DNA of 64,000 bases, taken from Mycobacterium decipiens (GTDB taxonomy: Bacteria > Actinomycetota > Actinomycetes > Mycobacteriales > Mycobacteriaceae). Positions within the stretch are counted from its first letter, which is position 1. Each line of letters begins with the position of its first letter. The position numbers were made by a program, and so were the translations under genes. Shown here in pieces: positions 9,983-24,515 of this stretch. Location of the stretch: positions 3,782,001 through 3,846,000 of the forward strand of contig NZ_OY970459.1 in the NCBI RefSeq assembly GCF_963853665.1, written 5' to 3'. The notes beneath the pieces were generated by a model, which saw nothing but the letters and a program-made list of their open reading frames with translations, had not been told where the DNA came from and ran no database searches.

Positions 9983-10660
9983 TTAGAACAGCCGGTACTC
10001 GTCGCTGTCCATCCCGCGCATCTGATCGTAATCCAGTGTCAAACAACGGATTCCGCGGTCATTGGCCAACGTGCGCGCCTGTGGCTTGATCTGTTGGGCG
10101 GCGAATACCCCCTTGACCGGTGCGAGAACACTGTCGCGATTAAGCAACTCGAGATAACGGGTAAGTTGCTCCACACCGTCAATCTCGCCACGGCGCTTGA
10201 TTTCCACTGCGACCGAACCGCCCAGCTCGTCGCGGCACAGCAGGTCCACGGGCCCGATCGCGGTCATGTACTCGCGGCGGACCAAAGAGTATCCCTCGCC
10301 CAGCAGTTGGATGTGTTCGGCCAGCAACGCCTGCAGATGGGCTTCCACGCCGTCTTTGACCAACCCGGGGTCCACACCCAGGTCGTGGCTGGAGTCGTGC
10401 TCGATCTCCTCGACGGTGATACGCAGCTGTTCGCCGGCCTTGTTCTCCACCACCCACACCGGCGCCTGGCCGGATTCTTCGGTCACCCAGCAGGGCGGAC
10501 TCATCCAGTTCAACGGTTTGTAGGCGCGGTCGTCGGCGTGCACGCTGACCGACCCGTCCGCCTTGAACAGCAACAACCTGCGCGCGGACGGTAGATGCGC
10601 GGTGAGCCGGCCGACGTAGTCGACGGTGCACTGGGCGATGACGAGACGCACCCGACTCAC
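9983..10660 (-). CDS. nucS: Mismatch-specific endonuclease NucS/EndoMS
   Basis: NucS replaces MutS/MutL in actinobacteria. It recognises mismatched bases and makes double-strand cuts, guided to replication by the beta clamp. The 225-residue protein has an N-terminal DNA-binding domain (about 1-110) and a C-terminal RecB-like nuclease domain. Catalytic residues are Asp139 in [10 protein letters not shown], Glu153 and Lys155 in [13 protein letters not shown], with the downstream [12 protein letters not shown] typical of the family. The C-terminus MDSDEYRLF fits the known beta-clamp-binding tail. The start is GTG at 10660, preceded by AAGGTGAG. A TAAGGT hexamer seven bases before the start could also serve as a -10 element for an almost leaderless mRNA. 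It diverges from the first cyclase gene. Confidence 0.93.
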   Translation of the reverse strand: MSRVRLVIAQCTVDYVGRLTAHLPSARRLLLFKADGSVSVHADDRAYKPLNWMSPPCWVTEESGQAPVWVVENKAGEQLRITVEEIEHDSSHDLGVDPGLVKDGVEAHLQALLAEHIQLLGEGYSLVRREYMTAIGPVDLLCRDELGGSVAVEIKRRGEIDGVEQLTRYLELLNRDSVLAPVKGVFAAQQIKPQARTLANDRGIRCLTLDYDQMRGMDSDEYRLF

Positions 10661-10693
10661 CTTAGAGCGTGTCGGACAAATTAGGCTGCCGCC

Positions 10694-12337
10694 ATGTCGG
10701 CCACAAAGACCACGGCGCTGCGCGTGGGTCGGGCGCTCAAGACAGTAGCCCGTCAGAACGGCAGGCTCCCCGAGACCCCCGCGTACGGCTCATGGCTGCT
10801 GGGGTGCGTTTCGGAAAGCCCACGACGACGGCGAGTACGCATCCAGAGCATGTTGACCGGCGCCATTCTGGTCACGAACCTGACCGGAGCCGTCATCGCG
10901 GCCCTGCTCCTGACGGTCGCTTTTCCGAAACCGAGCGTGTTTTCCGACGCCCCGCCTTGGGTGACATTCGGGATCGTCCCGGCCTACAACGTGCTCGCCT
11001 TCGTAGTGGGCGCCTATTGGCTCACCAGCCAAACGGCTCGGGCGTTGCGGTGGGCAATTGAGGAACGCACCCCCAGCCAAGATGAGGCGCGCAATGCTTT
11101 CCTAGTCCCGCTACGAGTGGCAATGGCTGTTCTCTTTCTGTGGGGAGTCGCGGGTGCGCTGTGGACCACGCTCTACGGCCTGGCCAACGATCTGTTTATC
11201 CCGCGGTTCCTGTTCGCGACAGGCATCATCGGCGTCGTGACGGCCACCAGCTGTTATTTGCTGACCGAGTTCGCACTGCGGCCGGTGGCCGCCCAGGCAC
11301 TCGAAGTCGGAGCAGCACCACAATCGCTCGTGCGAGGCATCGTGGGCCGAACCATGCTGGTGTGGCTGCTCTGTTCGGGCATTCCGAACGTCGGTATCGC
11401 CCTCACCGCCATATTCGAAGATACCTACTGGGATCTCTCAAGTCACGAATACATGATTGCTGTGCTGATCCTATGGGCGCCGGTGTTGATCTTCGGATTC
11501 ATCCTGATGTGGATTCTTGCCTGGCTGACGGCCACGCCGGTGCGGGTGGTGCGCGCGGCGCTCAAACGCGTCGAGCAGGGCGATCTAAGCGGCGACCTGG
11601 TGGTGTTCGACGGAACCGAACTCGGTGAGCTACAGCGCGGTTTCAACGCGATGGTCAACGGCCTGCGCGAGCGTGAACGGGTACGCGATCTGTTCGGCCG
11701 CCACGTCGGGCGCGAAGTCGCCGCCGCCGCCGAACGCGAGCGCCCCAAACTGGGCGGCGAAGAACGCCACGTCGCCATCGTATTCGTCGACATCGCCGGC
11801 TCCACCCAATTGCTCACCAGCCGACCCGCGGCAGAGGTGGTGACGATACTCAACCGGTTCTTCGCGGTCATCGTCGAAGAAGCGAACCGCTACCGCGGAC
11901 TGGTCAACAAGTTTCAAGGGGACGCCGCGCTGACAATCTTCGGCGCCCCCAACCGCCTCGACCATCCCGAAGACGCCGCGCTGGCGGCCGCACGGGCCAT
12001 AGCCGACCGGGTAGCCAACGAAACACCGGAGTGCCACGCCGGCATCGGGGTGGCGGCAGGCCAGGTTGTCGCCGGCAACGTCGGCGCCCATGAACGGTTC
12101 GAATACACCGTCATTGGCGAACCGGTCAACGAGGCGGCCCGATTGTGCGAACTGGCCAAATCACACCCGGATCGGCTGTTGGCCACCGCCGACGCCCTGC
12201 GCGGGGCGACCGAAAACGAACGTGCCCGTTGGTCCCTGGGCGAGGCCGTGACACTTCGCGGGTACGACCAACCCACCCGGCTGGCATCGCCGGTCGCAGG
12301 CCCACAGCCCATGCCCGGTTCCGCACCGCGGGGCTGA
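10694..12337 (+). CDS. Membrane class III adenylate/guanylate cyclase, tandem copy 1
   Basis: A 547-residue cyclase, the counterpart of M. tuberculosis Rv1320c. Residues about 50-275 contain six hydrophobic segments. A HAMP linker follows at about 275-330 ([20 protein letters not shown]). The class III catalytic domain is at about 355-525. Metal-binding aspartates are seen in VFVDIAGST and NKFQGDA; the latter includes the adenine-contacting Lys. The transition-state Asn and Arg are in [16 protein letters not shown]. The membrane part probably senses a lipid or membrane signal and drives production of cAMP from ATP. TAGGCT, six bases before the ATG, looks like a -10 hexamer and suggests a leaderless transcript. 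Copies 2 and 3 follow on the same strand. Confidence 0.92.
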   Translation: MSATKTTALRVGRALKTVARQNGRLPETPAYGSWLLGCVSESPRRRRVRIQSMLTGAILVTNLTGAVIAALLLTVAFPKPSVFSDAPPWVTFGIVPAYNVLAFVVGAYWLTSQTARALRWAIEERTPSQDEARNAFLVPLRVAMAVLFLWGVAGALWTTLYGLANDLFIPRFLFATGIIGVVTATSCYLLTEFALRPVAAQALEVGAAPQSLVRGIVGRTMLVWLLCSGIPNVGIALTAIFEDTYWDLSSHEYMIAVLILWAPVLIFGFILMWILAWLTATPVRVVRAALKRVEQGDLSGDLVVFDGTELGELQRGFNAMVNGLRERERVRDLFGRHVGREVAAAAERERPKLGGEERHVAIVFVDIAGSTQLLTSRPAAEVVTILNRFFAVIVEEANRYRGLVNKFQGDAALTIFGAPNRLDHPEDAALAAARAIADRVANETPECHAGIGVAAGQVVAGNVGAHERFEYTVIGEPVNEAARLCELAKSHPDRLLATADALRGATENERARWSLGEAVTLRGYDQPTRLASPVAGPQPMPGSAPRG

Positions 12338-12375
12338 CGCCGCCCAGCGCGTTCGCTGGTTAGGCTGACGCCACC

Positions 12376-14022
12376 ATGTCGGCCGAGAAGAGCGTGGCGC
12401 AGCGCCTGGGGCGGGTGCTCGAGACCCTAACCCGTCAGAGCGGCCGGCTCCCGGAGACCCCCGCGTACGGCTCCTGGCTACTGGGCCGGGTATCGGAAAG
12501 CCCGTCTCGCCGGCGGATCCGCATCAAGCTCATCGTGACCGTCTACATCCTGATGGCGAATCTTTCCGGGATCGGCGTCGCGCTGCTGTTGGTGACGGTC
12601 GCTTTTCCGGTGCCCAGCATCTACTCCGACGCGCCGTGGTGGGTGACATTCGGGGTCGCACCGGCGTACGCCACGATCGCGCTGGCACTCGGCGGTTACG
12701 GGGTGACCACGCGAATCGTCACGACGTCCATCCGGTGGGCGATCGAGGAACGCAAGCCGAGCCCGGCCGACCAGCGCAACACCTTGCTGGTCCCGTTTCG
12801 AGTGGCCGTCGGCCATCTCATCCTGTGGGATTTCGGGGGGATATTGTTGGCGGCGCTCTATGGCATGGCCGACCGCGTCTTCATCCCGATAGTTTTGTTC
12901 TCGGTGACTATCTGCGGTGTCTCGGTAGCCACCAACTGCTACCTTTTCACCGAGTTCGCGCTACGCCCGGTGGCCGCCCAAGCGCTCGAGGCGGGACCAC
13001 CGCCACGACGGTTGGCGCCGGGCATCATGGGCCGAACCATGACGGTGTGGACGCTGGGTTCGGGTGTGCCCCTGTTCGGCATTGCCCTGACGGCGCTCTT
13101 CGCGCTATTGGTGCGCGATCTGACCGAGACCCAGCTCGGCGTGGCGGTGCTGATCATTGCGACGGTGACACTGATCTTCGGGTTCCTCGTGATGTGGATT
13201 CTTGCCTGGCTGACGGCCACGCCGGTGCGGGTGGTGCGCGCGGCGCTCAAACGCGTCGAGCAGGGCGATCTAAGCGGCGACCTGGTGGTGTTCGACGGAA
13301 CCGAACTCGGTGAGCTACAGCGCGGTTTCAACGCGATGGTCAACGGCCTGCGCGAGCGTGAACGGGTACGCGATCTGTTCGGCCGCCACGTCGGGCGCGA
13401 AGTCGCCGCCGCCGCCGAACGCGAGCGCCCCAAACTGGGCGGCGAAGAACGCCACGTCGCCGTCGTATTCGTCGACATCGTCGGCTCCACCCAATTGGTC
13501 ACCAGCCGACCCGCGGCAGAGGTGGTGACGATACTCAACCGGTTCTTCGCGGTCATCGTCGAAGAAGTGGACCGCTACCGCGGACTGGTCAACAAGTTTC
13601 AAGGGGACGCCGCGCTGGCAATCTTCGGCGCCCCCAACCGCCTCGACCATCCCGAAGACGCCGCGCTGGCGGCCGCACGGGGCATAGCCGATCGACTGGC
13701 CAGCGAGATGCCGGAGTGTCACGCCGGCATCGGGGTGGCGGCAGGCCAGGTTGTCGCCGGCAACGTCGGCGCCCATGAACGGTTCGAATACACCGTCATT
13801 GGCGAACCGGTCAACGAGGGGGCCCGATTGTGCGAACTGGCCAAATCACACCCGGATCGGCTGTTGGCCACCGCCGACGCCCTGCGCGGGGCGACCGAAA
13901 ACGAACGTGCCCGTTGGTCGCTGGGCGAGGCCGTGACACTTCGCGGGTACGACCAACCCACCCGGCTGGCATCGCCGGTCGCAGGCCCACAGCCCATGCC
14001 CGGTTCCGCACCGCGGGGCTGA
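12376..14022 (+). CDS. Membrane class III cyclase, tandem copy 2
   Basis: A 548-residue cyclase, the counterpart of Rv1319c. It has the same plan as copy 1: six membrane segments, HAMP and catalytic domain. From the end of the membrane part onward (from about 13190) its DNA is almost identical to copy 1, while its membrane segments differ clearly. Metal aspartates (VFVDIVGST, NKFQGDA) are kept. The transition-state motif reads VNEGARL instead of VNEAARL; the key Asn and Arg remain. It starts 38 bases after copy 1, behind a TAGGCT element. The start region from the spacer through about residue 45 is nearly identical in DNA to copy 3. Confidence 0.92.
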   Translation: MSAEKSVAQRLGRVLETLTRQSGRLPETPAYGSWLLGRVSESPSRRRIRIKLIVTVYILMANLSGIGVALLLVTVAFPVPSIYSDAPWWVTFGVAPAYATIALALGGYGVTTRIVTTSIRWAIEERKPSPADQRNTLLVPFRVAVGHLILWDFGGILLAALYGMADRVFIPIVLFSVTICGVSVATNCYLFTEFALRPVAAQALEAGPPPRRLAPGIMGRTMTVWTLGSGVPLFGIALTALFALLVRDLTETQLGVAVLIIATVTLIFGFLVMWILAWLTATPVRVVRAALKRVEQGDLSGDLVVFDGTELGELQRGFNAMVNGLRERERVRDLFGRHVGREVAAAAERERPKLGGEERHVAVVFVDIVGSTQLVTSRPAAEVVTILNRFFAVIVEEVDRYRGLVNKFQGDAALAIFGAPNRLDHPEDAALAAARGIADRLASEMPECHAGIGVAAGQVVAGNVGAHERFEYTVIGEPVNEGARLCELAKSHPDRLLATADALRGATENERARWSLGEAVTLRGYDQPTRLASPVAGPQPMPGSAPRG

Positions 14023-14060
14023 CGCCGCCCAGCGCGTTCGCTGGTTAGGCTGACGCCACC

Positions 14061-15686
14061 ATGTCGGCCGAGAAGAGCGTGGCGCAGCGCCTGGGGCGGG
14101 TGCTCGAGACCCTAACCCGTCAGAGCGGCCGGCTCCCGGAGACCCCCGCGTACGGCTCCTGGCTACTGGGCCGGGTATCGGAAAGCCAGCGACGCCGGCG
14201 GATCCGCATCCAGGTCATCTTGACCGTGCTCGTCGTGGCGGCGAACCTGCTCGGAATCGGCGTCGCGCTGCTGTTGGTGACGGTCGCGATTCCACAACCG
14301 AGCGTGTTCGACGACGCGCCGGCATGGGTCACGTTCGGCGTCGTGCCGGCCTACATCGCGACCGCCTTGGCGCTGGGCACGTATTGGATTACCCGCCGGA
14401 CCACGCTCGCGCTGCGCTGGGCGATCGAAGAGCGCCCACCTACCCACGACGACGAGCGCAATACCTTCCTGGCGGCCTGGCGAGTCGCCATCGTCGACCT
14501 CATCCTGTGGGGATTCGGCGCGGTACTGCTGACCACCCTCTACGGACTGGTCAACGGCATGTTCATCCCCCGCTTCCTGGTTGCGGTCACGTTTTGCGGC
14601 GTACTCGTCGCTACCGGCAGCTACCTGGTCACCGAGTTCGCGCTGCGCCCGGTGGCCGCCCAGGCTCTCGCCGCCGGACCACCGCCCCGGCGCCTGGCCC
14701 CGGGCATCATGGGCCGAACCATGACGGTGTGGCTGCTCGGCTCGGGCGTGCCCGTCGTTGGCATCGCCCTGTTGGCGACCTTCGAAATGGTGCTACGCAA
14801 TCTCTCTTTGCTGCAGTTCGCGATGGGCGTGCTGATCATCTCGGCGGCCACCTTGGTGTTCGGGTTCATCCTGATGTGGATCATGGCCTGGCTTACCGCG
14901 ACGCCGGTGCGGGTCGTGCGCGCGGCACTCAGGCGTGTCGAGCACGGTGATCTGCGCGGCGATCTGGTGGTGTTCGACGGAACCGAACTCGGTGAGCTGC
15001 AACGTGGTTTCAACGCGATGGTCGACGGCCTGCGCGAGCGTGAACGGGTACGCGATCTGTTCGGCCGCCACGTCGGGCGCGAGGTCGCCGCCGCCGCCGA
15101 ACGCGAGCGACCCAAACTGGGCGGCGAAGAACGCCACGTCGCCGTCATATTCGTCGACATCGTGGGCTCCACCCAGCTGGTGACCAGCCAGCCTGCTGCC
15201 GACGTCGTCACGCTGCTCAACCGGTTTTTCGCGATCGTCGTCGACGAAGTCGACCGCCACAGTGGGCTGGTCAACAAGTTCGAGGGGGACGCCGCGCTGG
15301 CAATCTTCGGCGCCCCCAACCGCCTCGACCATCCCGAAGACGCCGCGCTGGCCGCCGCGCGGGCCATGGCCGATCGGCTCGCCAGCGAGATGCCGGAGTG
15401 TCAGGCCGGCATCGGGGCGGCGGCAGGCCAGGTTGTCGCCGGCAACGTTGGCGCCCGGCAACGGTTTGAATACACGGTAATCGGCGAGCCGGTCAACGAG
15501 GCGGCCCGGCTATGCGAACTGGCCAAATCACACCCCGGAAAGCTGCTAGCGTCTTCGGACACACTGCGCGGCGCCAGCGAAAATGAACGTGCCCGTTGGT
15601 CTTTGGGCGAGACGGTGACACTTCGCGGACACGATCAACCCACCCGGCTGGCCTCGCCGCGCGAGCCCGCCGAACCCGGCCGGTAA
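14061..15686 (+). CDS. Membrane class III cyclase, tandem copy 3
   Basis: A 541-residue cyclase, the counterpart of Rv1318c, with six membrane segments, a HAMP linker (RVEHGDLRGD) and a catalytic domain. Metal aspartates are in IFVDIVGST and NKFEGDA, and the Asn/Arg pair is in VNEAARL. The HAMP and cyclase parts are more diverged from copies 1 and 2 than those two are from each other. The C-terminus is shorter and lacks the tail ending PMPGSAPRG shared by copies 1 and 2. The N-terminal 45 codons and the 38-base upstream spacer are practically identical to copy 2. It ends 80 bases before alkA. Confidence 0.92.
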   Translation: MSAEKSVAQRLGRVLETLTRQSGRLPETPAYGSWLLGRVSESQRRRRIRIQVILTVLVVAANLLGIGVALLLVTVAIPQPSVFDDAPAWVTFGVVPAYIATALALGTYWITRRTTLALRWAIEERPPTHDDERNTFLAAWRVAIVDLILWGFGAVLLTTLYGLVNGMFIPRFLVAVTFCGVLVATGSYLVTEFALRPVAAQALAAGPPPRRLAPGIMGRTMTVWLLGSGVPVVGIALLATFEMVLRNLSLLQFAMGVLIISAATLVFGFILMWIMAWLTATPVRVVRAALRRVEHGDLRGDLVVFDGTELGELQRGFNAMVDGLRERERVRDLFGRHVGREVAAAAERERPKLGGEERHVAVIFVDIVGSTQLVTSQPAADVVTLLNRFFAIVVDEVDRHSGLVNKFEGDAALAIFGAPNRLDHPEDAALAAARAMADRLASEMPECQAGIGAAAGQVVAGNVGARQRFEYTVIGEPVNEAARLCELAKSHPGKLLASSDTLRGASENERARWSLGETVTLRGHDQPTRLASPREPAEPGR

Positions 15687-15765
15687 TCGCGGCGCATCGG
15701 CCCGCGCCCACATTGATGTCGATTTTCCGCTAGTCATGTCGCCGGGCAGGTGAAATGGTCGAACT

Positions 15766-17253
15766 GTGCATGAAGATTTCGAACATTGCTATCGAGCCGT
15801 ACAGTCCAAGGACGCTCGGTTCGACGGCTGGTTCGTCATCGCGGTACTGACCACGCGGATCTACTGCCGGCCCAGCTGTCCCGTCCGGCCACCGTTCGCC
15901 CGCAACGTGAGGTTCCTACCAACCGCAGCGGCCGCTCAGCGGGAAGGCTTTCGCGCCTGTAAGCGGTGCCGTCCCGACGCGTCTGCGGGATCTCCGGAGT
16001 GGAATGTCCGCGGTGACGTCGTCGCCCGGGCAATGCGGCTGATTGCCGACGGAACCGTGGACCGCGACGGTGTCACCGGCCTTGCCGCCCAACTCGGTTA
16101 CACCACTCGCCAGCTGGAGCGGCTGTTGGCGGCCGAGGTCGGCGCCGGCCCGCTTGCTCTGGCCCGCGCCCAACGCGTGCAGGCCGCCCGGGTGCTGATC
16201 GAGACCACAGACCTACCCTTCGGCGATGTCGCATTCGCCGCCGGGTTCTCCAGCATCCGTCAGTTCAACGACACCGTGCGCCTGGTGTGCGACACCACCC
16301 CGACGGCATTGCGCAAGCGCGCTGCCACCCGATTCGGTTCTGGCGCAACGTCAGCGGGGGTGGTGTCGCTACGGCTGCCGGTCCGCGCACCATTCGCCTA
16401 TGAGGGTGTCTTCGGTCATCTGGCGGCCACCGCCGTGCCGGGTTGTGAAGAAGTCCGCGACGGTGCGTACCGGCGCACGCTGCGGCTGCCGTGGGGCCAC
16501 GGCGTCGTCAGCCTGACGCCGGCACCCGATCACGTGCGCTGCCAGCTCGTACTCGATGATTTCCGCGACCTGATGACCGCTACTGCACGTTGCCGACGGC
16601 TGCTGGACCTGGACGCCGACCCCGAGGCGATAGTCGAGGCGCTCAGCGATGACCCGGACCTGCGCGCGGTGGTGGCCAAGGCACCCGGACAACGCATTCC
16701 CCGCACGGTCGACGAGGCCGAACTCGCCGTCCGCGCGGTACTTGGCCAACAGGTATCGACCAAGGCCGCTCGCACGCTCGTGGGCAGACTTGTCACCGGC
16801 TACGGAGAGTCGGTCCACGATCGCCATGGCGGATTGACCCATGCCTTCCCGTCCGTCGCGCAGCTCGCTGAGATCGATCCCGCTCATCTGGCGGTCCCCA
16901 AGGCGCGCCAACGGACACTGAGCGCACTCCTGGCCGGACTTGCCGACGGAAGCATCGCGCTGGACGCCGGGTGCGATTGGTCACGCGCACGCGGCCAATT
17001 GCTTGCGCTGCCGGGGGTCGGTCCCTGGACGGCGGAGGTGATCGCGATGCGCGGCCTGGGCGACCCGGACGCGTTTCCCGCCAGCGATCTGGGTTTGCGG
17101 CTGGCCGCCAAGCAGCTGGGCCTGCCGGCGCAACAACGAACCCTTGTGGAGCACAGCGCCCGGTGGCGTCCTTGGCGCTCCTACGCCACCCAACATTTGT
17201 GGACCACGCTTGAGCACCCGGTAAACCATTGGCCACCAAAGGAGATCGCATGA
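15766..17253 (+). CDS. alkA: Ada-AlkA fusion: methyl-sensing transcription factor / 3-methyladenine DNA glycosylase
   Basis: A 495-residue fusion, as in M. tuberculosis Rv1317c. The Ada-type zinc domain has four cysteines: Cys34 and Cys38 (RIYCRPSCPV) and Cys65 and Cys68 (ACKRCRP). An AraC-type HTH at about 90-185 includes a segment reading FGDVAFAAGFSSIRQFNDT. An AlkA N-terminal domain and an HhH-GPD glycosylase domain follow, with LPGVGPWTAEVIAMRGLG and the catalytic Asp near 441 in FPASDLGLR. The first domain should accept methyl groups from phosphotriesters and switch on transcription; the second excises alkylated bases. The start is a GTG at 15766. The stop overlaps the ogt start by four bases (ATGA), so both are translated from one mRNA. 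Confidence 0.94.
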   Translation: MHEDFEHCYRAVQSKDARFDGWFVIAVLTTRIYCRPSCPVRPPFARNVRFLPTAAAAQREGFRACKRCRPDASAGSPEWNVRGDVVARAMRLIADGTVDRDGVTGLAAQLGYTTRQLERLLAAEVGAGPLALARAQRVQAARVLIETTDLPFGDVAFAAGFSSIRQFNDTVRLVCDTTPTALRKRAATRFGSGATSAGVVSLRLPVRAPFAYEGVFGHLAATAVPGCEEVRDGAYRRTLRLPWGHGVVSLTPAPDHVRCQLVLDDFRDLMTATARCRRLLDLDADPEAIVEALSDDPDLRAVVAKAPGQRIPRTVDEAELAVRAVLGQQVSTKAARTLVGRLVTGYGESVHDRHGGLTHAFPSVAQLAEIDPAHLAVPKARQRTLSALLAGLADGSIALDAGCDWSRARGQLLALPGVGPWTAEVIAMRGLGDPDAFPASDLGLRLAAKQLGLPAQQRTLVEHSARWRPWRSYATQHLWTTLEHPVNHWPPKEIA

Positions 17254-17759
17254 TCCACTACCGCCGCATTGAGAGTCCGATAGGACCGTTGACCCTGGCC
17301 GGACATGGCTGCGCGCTAACAAATCTGCGGATGGCCGACCAGACCTATGAGCCGAGCCGCGTCGGCTGGACACAACATGACGAGGTGTTTGCCGACGCCG
17401 TCGACCAACTCGAAGCCTATTTCGCCGGCGAGCGCACCGAGTTCGATGTGGAGCTCGACCTGCGAGGCACGGAATTCCAGCGGCGGGTGTGGAAGGCATT
17501 GCTGACAATCCCCTACGGGGAAACCCGCTCCTATGGAGAGATCGCTGAACAGATCGGCGCCCCCGGTGCGGCACGCGCCGTCGGGTTGGCCAACGGGCGG
17601 AATCCCATCGCCATCATCGTTCCGTGTCATCGCGTCATCGGCGCCAGCGGAAATCTCACCGGGTACGGTGGCGGAATCGACCGCAAACAAGCCCTGCTCG
17701 AACTGGAGAATAGCCGGGCCCCCGTGAATTCGACCAAGAATTTGACGCTATTCGATTAG
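17250..17759 (+). CDS. ogt: Methylated-DNA--protein-cysteine methyltransferase
   Basis: Ogt removes alkyl groups from O6-alkylguanine by a one-way transfer to its own cysteine. The 169-residue protein carries the acceptor Cys126 in IVPCHRVIGASG, the DNA-binding helix (YGETRSYGEIAEQIG) and the asparagine-hinge segment GLANGRNPIAI. The ATG at 17250 is chosen because it overlaps the alkA stop (ATGA) and has AAAGGAG at the right distance. It is a few residues longer at the C-terminus than the M. tuberculosis protein as I recall it. It completes an adaptive-response-like operon with the Ada-AlkA fusion and ends just before a strong terminator. Confidence 0.94.
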   Translation: MIHYRRIESPIGPLTLAGHGCALTNLRMADQTYEPSRVGWTQHDEVFADAVDQLEAYFAGERTEFDVELDLRGTEFQRRVWKALLTIPYGETRSYGEIAEQIGAPGAARAVGLANGRNPIAIIVPCHRVIGASGNLTGYGGGIDRKQALLELENSRAPVNSTKNLTLFD

Positions 17760-17764
17760 CGGAT

Positions 17765-17805
17765 ACACAAAAGCACCCCCTATTTGGAAGGGGGTGCTTT
17801 TGTGT
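17765..17805. terminator. Bidirectional intrinsic terminator between ogt and the rRNA operon
   Basis: A perfect 16-bp inverted repeat (arms 17765-17780 and 17790-17805) has a 9-base loop. The stem core is GCACCCCC/GGGGGTGC, flanked by A-rich and T-rich ends, so each strand ends its stem with TTTTGTGT. It lies six bases after the ogt stop and just beyond the 3' end of 5S rRNA, and should stop transcription from both sides. Confidence 0.9.
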
Positions 17806-17807
17806 AT

Positions 17808-17922
17808 GTTCGGCGGTGTCCTACTTTTCCACCCTGACTGGGCAGTATCATCGGCGCTGGCAGGCTTAGCTTCCGGGTTCGGAATGGGACCGGGCGTTTC
17901 CCTGCCGCTGTGACCGCCGTAA
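17808..17922 (-). rRNA. rrf: 5S ribosomal RNA
   Basis: About 115 bases on the minus strand, from TTACGGCGG at 17922 to the matching 3' end near 17808, which pair as the terminal helix I. The internal CGGTCCCATTCCGAACCCGG segment is the conserved 5S core. It follows 23S by about 80 bases and is the last gene of the operon. Ends are estimated by comparison with M. tuberculosis and could be off by a few bases. Confidence 0.95.
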
Positions 17923-17999
17923 CTCTATTTATTTGATTATGGTGGGGGGTGTGGTGTTTCGCGCCTTTCGGCGTGAGTGGATTGTGGTTGCGATGTGTG

Positions 18000-22929
<4,930 letters not shown>

Positions 22930-23155
22930 AACCTAGACGCTCCCGTTCATAGGAAGCCTAAGGAATTCAGAAATATCCTGACAAAACAAACGGCCATACC
23001 CCCGACAACGGGGCATCAAGAGTATGGCCAAAAAACAACAACAAAAATGTAAAACCACCAAACACACTATTGAGTTCTCAAACAACACTCTTGCTTGTTT
23101 CTGCCCGCTTCGGGGCAACCCTGCCAGCTTAATACAAATCCTGTAGTGAAGTCAA
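22930..23155 (-). promoter_or_regulatory. rRNA operon promoter and leader
   Basis: The minus strand holds a -35 box TTGACT (23155-23150), then 18 bases, then TAAGCT (23131-23126) as the -10, within GGATTTGTATTAAGCTGG. This is nearly the same as the remembered M. tuberculosis promoter, which has TAGACT. The leader of about 190 bases contains the block TTTGAGAACTCAATAGTG (23065-23082 on the plus strand), also found in the 16S-23S spacer and resembling the antitermination region. A hairpin (22992-23029; outer arms GGCCATAC/GTATGGCC, inner CCCCG/CGGGG) probably takes part in 16S processing. Only one promoter was recognised. Confidence 0.82.
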
Positions 23156-23191
23156 GCCGGGCTTCAGTCATCCATGTGCGATGACAGTCGG

Positions 23192-24448
23192 CTAGCAGTA
23201 TACCCGTTCGATCTCGGCGCCGAGACTGGCCAGGTTCTCCACGAACAACGGATATCCGCGATCGATGTGGAATACGTCGTGGACCTCGGTGTCACCGTCC
23301 GCGACCAGCCCCGCCAGCACCAGGCCCGCCCCGGCACGGATGTCCGAACACCAGACCGGCGCGCTCGACAGTTGCGGAAGACCCCGCACCACGGCGTGGT
23401 GCCCGTCGGTCCGAGCGTCCGCACCGAGCCGGATCATCTCTTCGACGAACCGGAACCGCGCCTCGAACACGTTCTCCGTGATCATCGATGTGCCATCGGC
23501 GATCGAAGCCAAGGCGATCGCCATCGGCTGCAGATCCGTGGGAAAACCGGGAAACGGCAAGGTCGCAACGTTGACAGCCTTGGGGCGTTCGTACTGCGTC
23601 ACGCGGAAACTGTCGTCGGTCTGGGTGACGGTAGCGCCCGCGTCGTGCAACTTGTGCAGCACCAGCTGCAGGTGCGCCGGGTCGACACCCGTCACCGATA
23701 TGTCACCGCGGGTCATCGCAGCAGCAATGCCCCACGTGGCGGCGACGATGCGGTCTCCGATCACCCGATGCTCGGTCGGATGCAGGCGCGGGACGCCGGT
23801 GATCGTCATCGTCGGCGAACCCGCACCTTCGACCTGTGCGCCCATCTGGTTCAACATCGTGCACAGGTCGACGACGTCGGGTTCTCGCGCCGCATTGTGA
23901 ATAGTGGTGACGCCCTCGGCCAGCACGGCGGCCATCAAGATGTTCTCGGTGGCTCCCACCGAGGGGAACTCCAACTGAATCTCCGCACCGCGCAACGTCT
24001 CTGCCTGGGCCACCACGCAACCGTGCTCGATGTTGCACTGGGCGCCCAGTTGCCGCAGGCCCGCCTGGTGCATATCCAGCGGACGGGACCCGATCGCGTC
24101 ACCACCCGGCAGCGCGACCCTGGCCTGCTTGCACCGCCCGACCAGCGGTCCCAGCACACAGACCGAGGCACGGAATTGCCGCACCGCAGCGAAGTCGGCG
24201 TCGTACTTCGGTTCGTCGGGTGAGGTGATCCTCGCGACGTCGCCGTCGAGTTCGACGGTGGCGCCCAGACCACGCAATACCTCCGCCATCAGCGGCACGT
24301 CGAGGATGTCGGGGCAGTTGGTGATCGTGCTGGTGCCTTCGGCGAGCAAGGTCGCGGCCATGAGCTTGAGCACGCTGTTCTTGGCACCCCCGACAGCGAC
24401 TTCGCCTGATAACCGGTTGCCACCAGTCACGACGAAACGCTCAGCCAC
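23192..24448 (-). CDS. murA: UDP-N-acetylglucosamine 1-carboxyvinyltransferase
   Basis: MurA transfers enolpyruvate from PEP to UDP-GlcNAc, the first committed step of peptidoglycan synthesis, in the cytosol. The 418-residue protein begins [25 protein letters not shown]. The position normally held by the fosfomycin-target cysteine reads [22 protein letters not shown]. In the loop following LVGR, homologous mycobacterial enzymes carry Asp instead of Cys, so the residue should be checked by alignment before judging fosfomycin sensitivity. I chose GTG at 24448 because homologues start there and a -10 element ends six bases before it. It lies directly upstream of the rRNA operon on the same strand, the usual arrangement for the single rrn operon of slow growers. 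Confidence 0.95.
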   Translation of the reverse strand: MAERFVVTGGNRLSGEVAVGGAKNSVLKLMAATLLAEGTSTITNCPDILDVPLMAEVLRGLGATVELDGDVARITSPDEPKYDADFAAVRQFRASVCVLGPLVGRCKQARVALPGGDAIGSRPLDMHQAGLRQLGAQCNIEHGCVVAQAETLRGAEIQLEFPSVGATENILMAAVLAEGVTTIHNAAREPDVVDLCTMLNQMGAQVEGAGSPTMTITGVPRLHPTEHRVIGDRIVAATWGIAAAMTRGDISVTGVDPAHLQLVLHKLHDAGATVTQTDDSFRVTQYERPKAVNVATLPFPGFPTDLQPMAIALASIADGTSMITENVFEARFRFVEEMIRLGADARTDGHHAVVRGLPQLSSAPVWCSDIRAGAGLVLAGLVADGDTEVHDVFHIDRGYPLFVENLASLGAEIERVYC

Positions 24449-24515
24449 CCGGTCAGTGTAGTAAAGCGGTATTGGCTTGTCAGTCAGCCAAGTCAGCCGG
24501 CGGTACGGTTTGTTC
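24449..24515. promoter_or_regulatory. Divergent, probably leaderless promoters for murA and the adenosyltransferase
   Basis: For murA (minus strand): CTGACA at 24483-24478, a 17-base spacer, then TACACT at 24460-24455, ending six bases before the GTG. For the plus-strand gene: TACGGT at 24504-24509, ending six bases before its ATG at 24516; its -35 is weak. Such spacing places the transcription start on or beside the start codon. Neither start has a Shine-Dalgarno sequence. Leaderless mRNAs are common in mycobacteria. Confidence 0.6.

Noticed and set aside
23174..24223. A 349-codon plus-strand frame
   Set aside because: Antisense shadow of murA.
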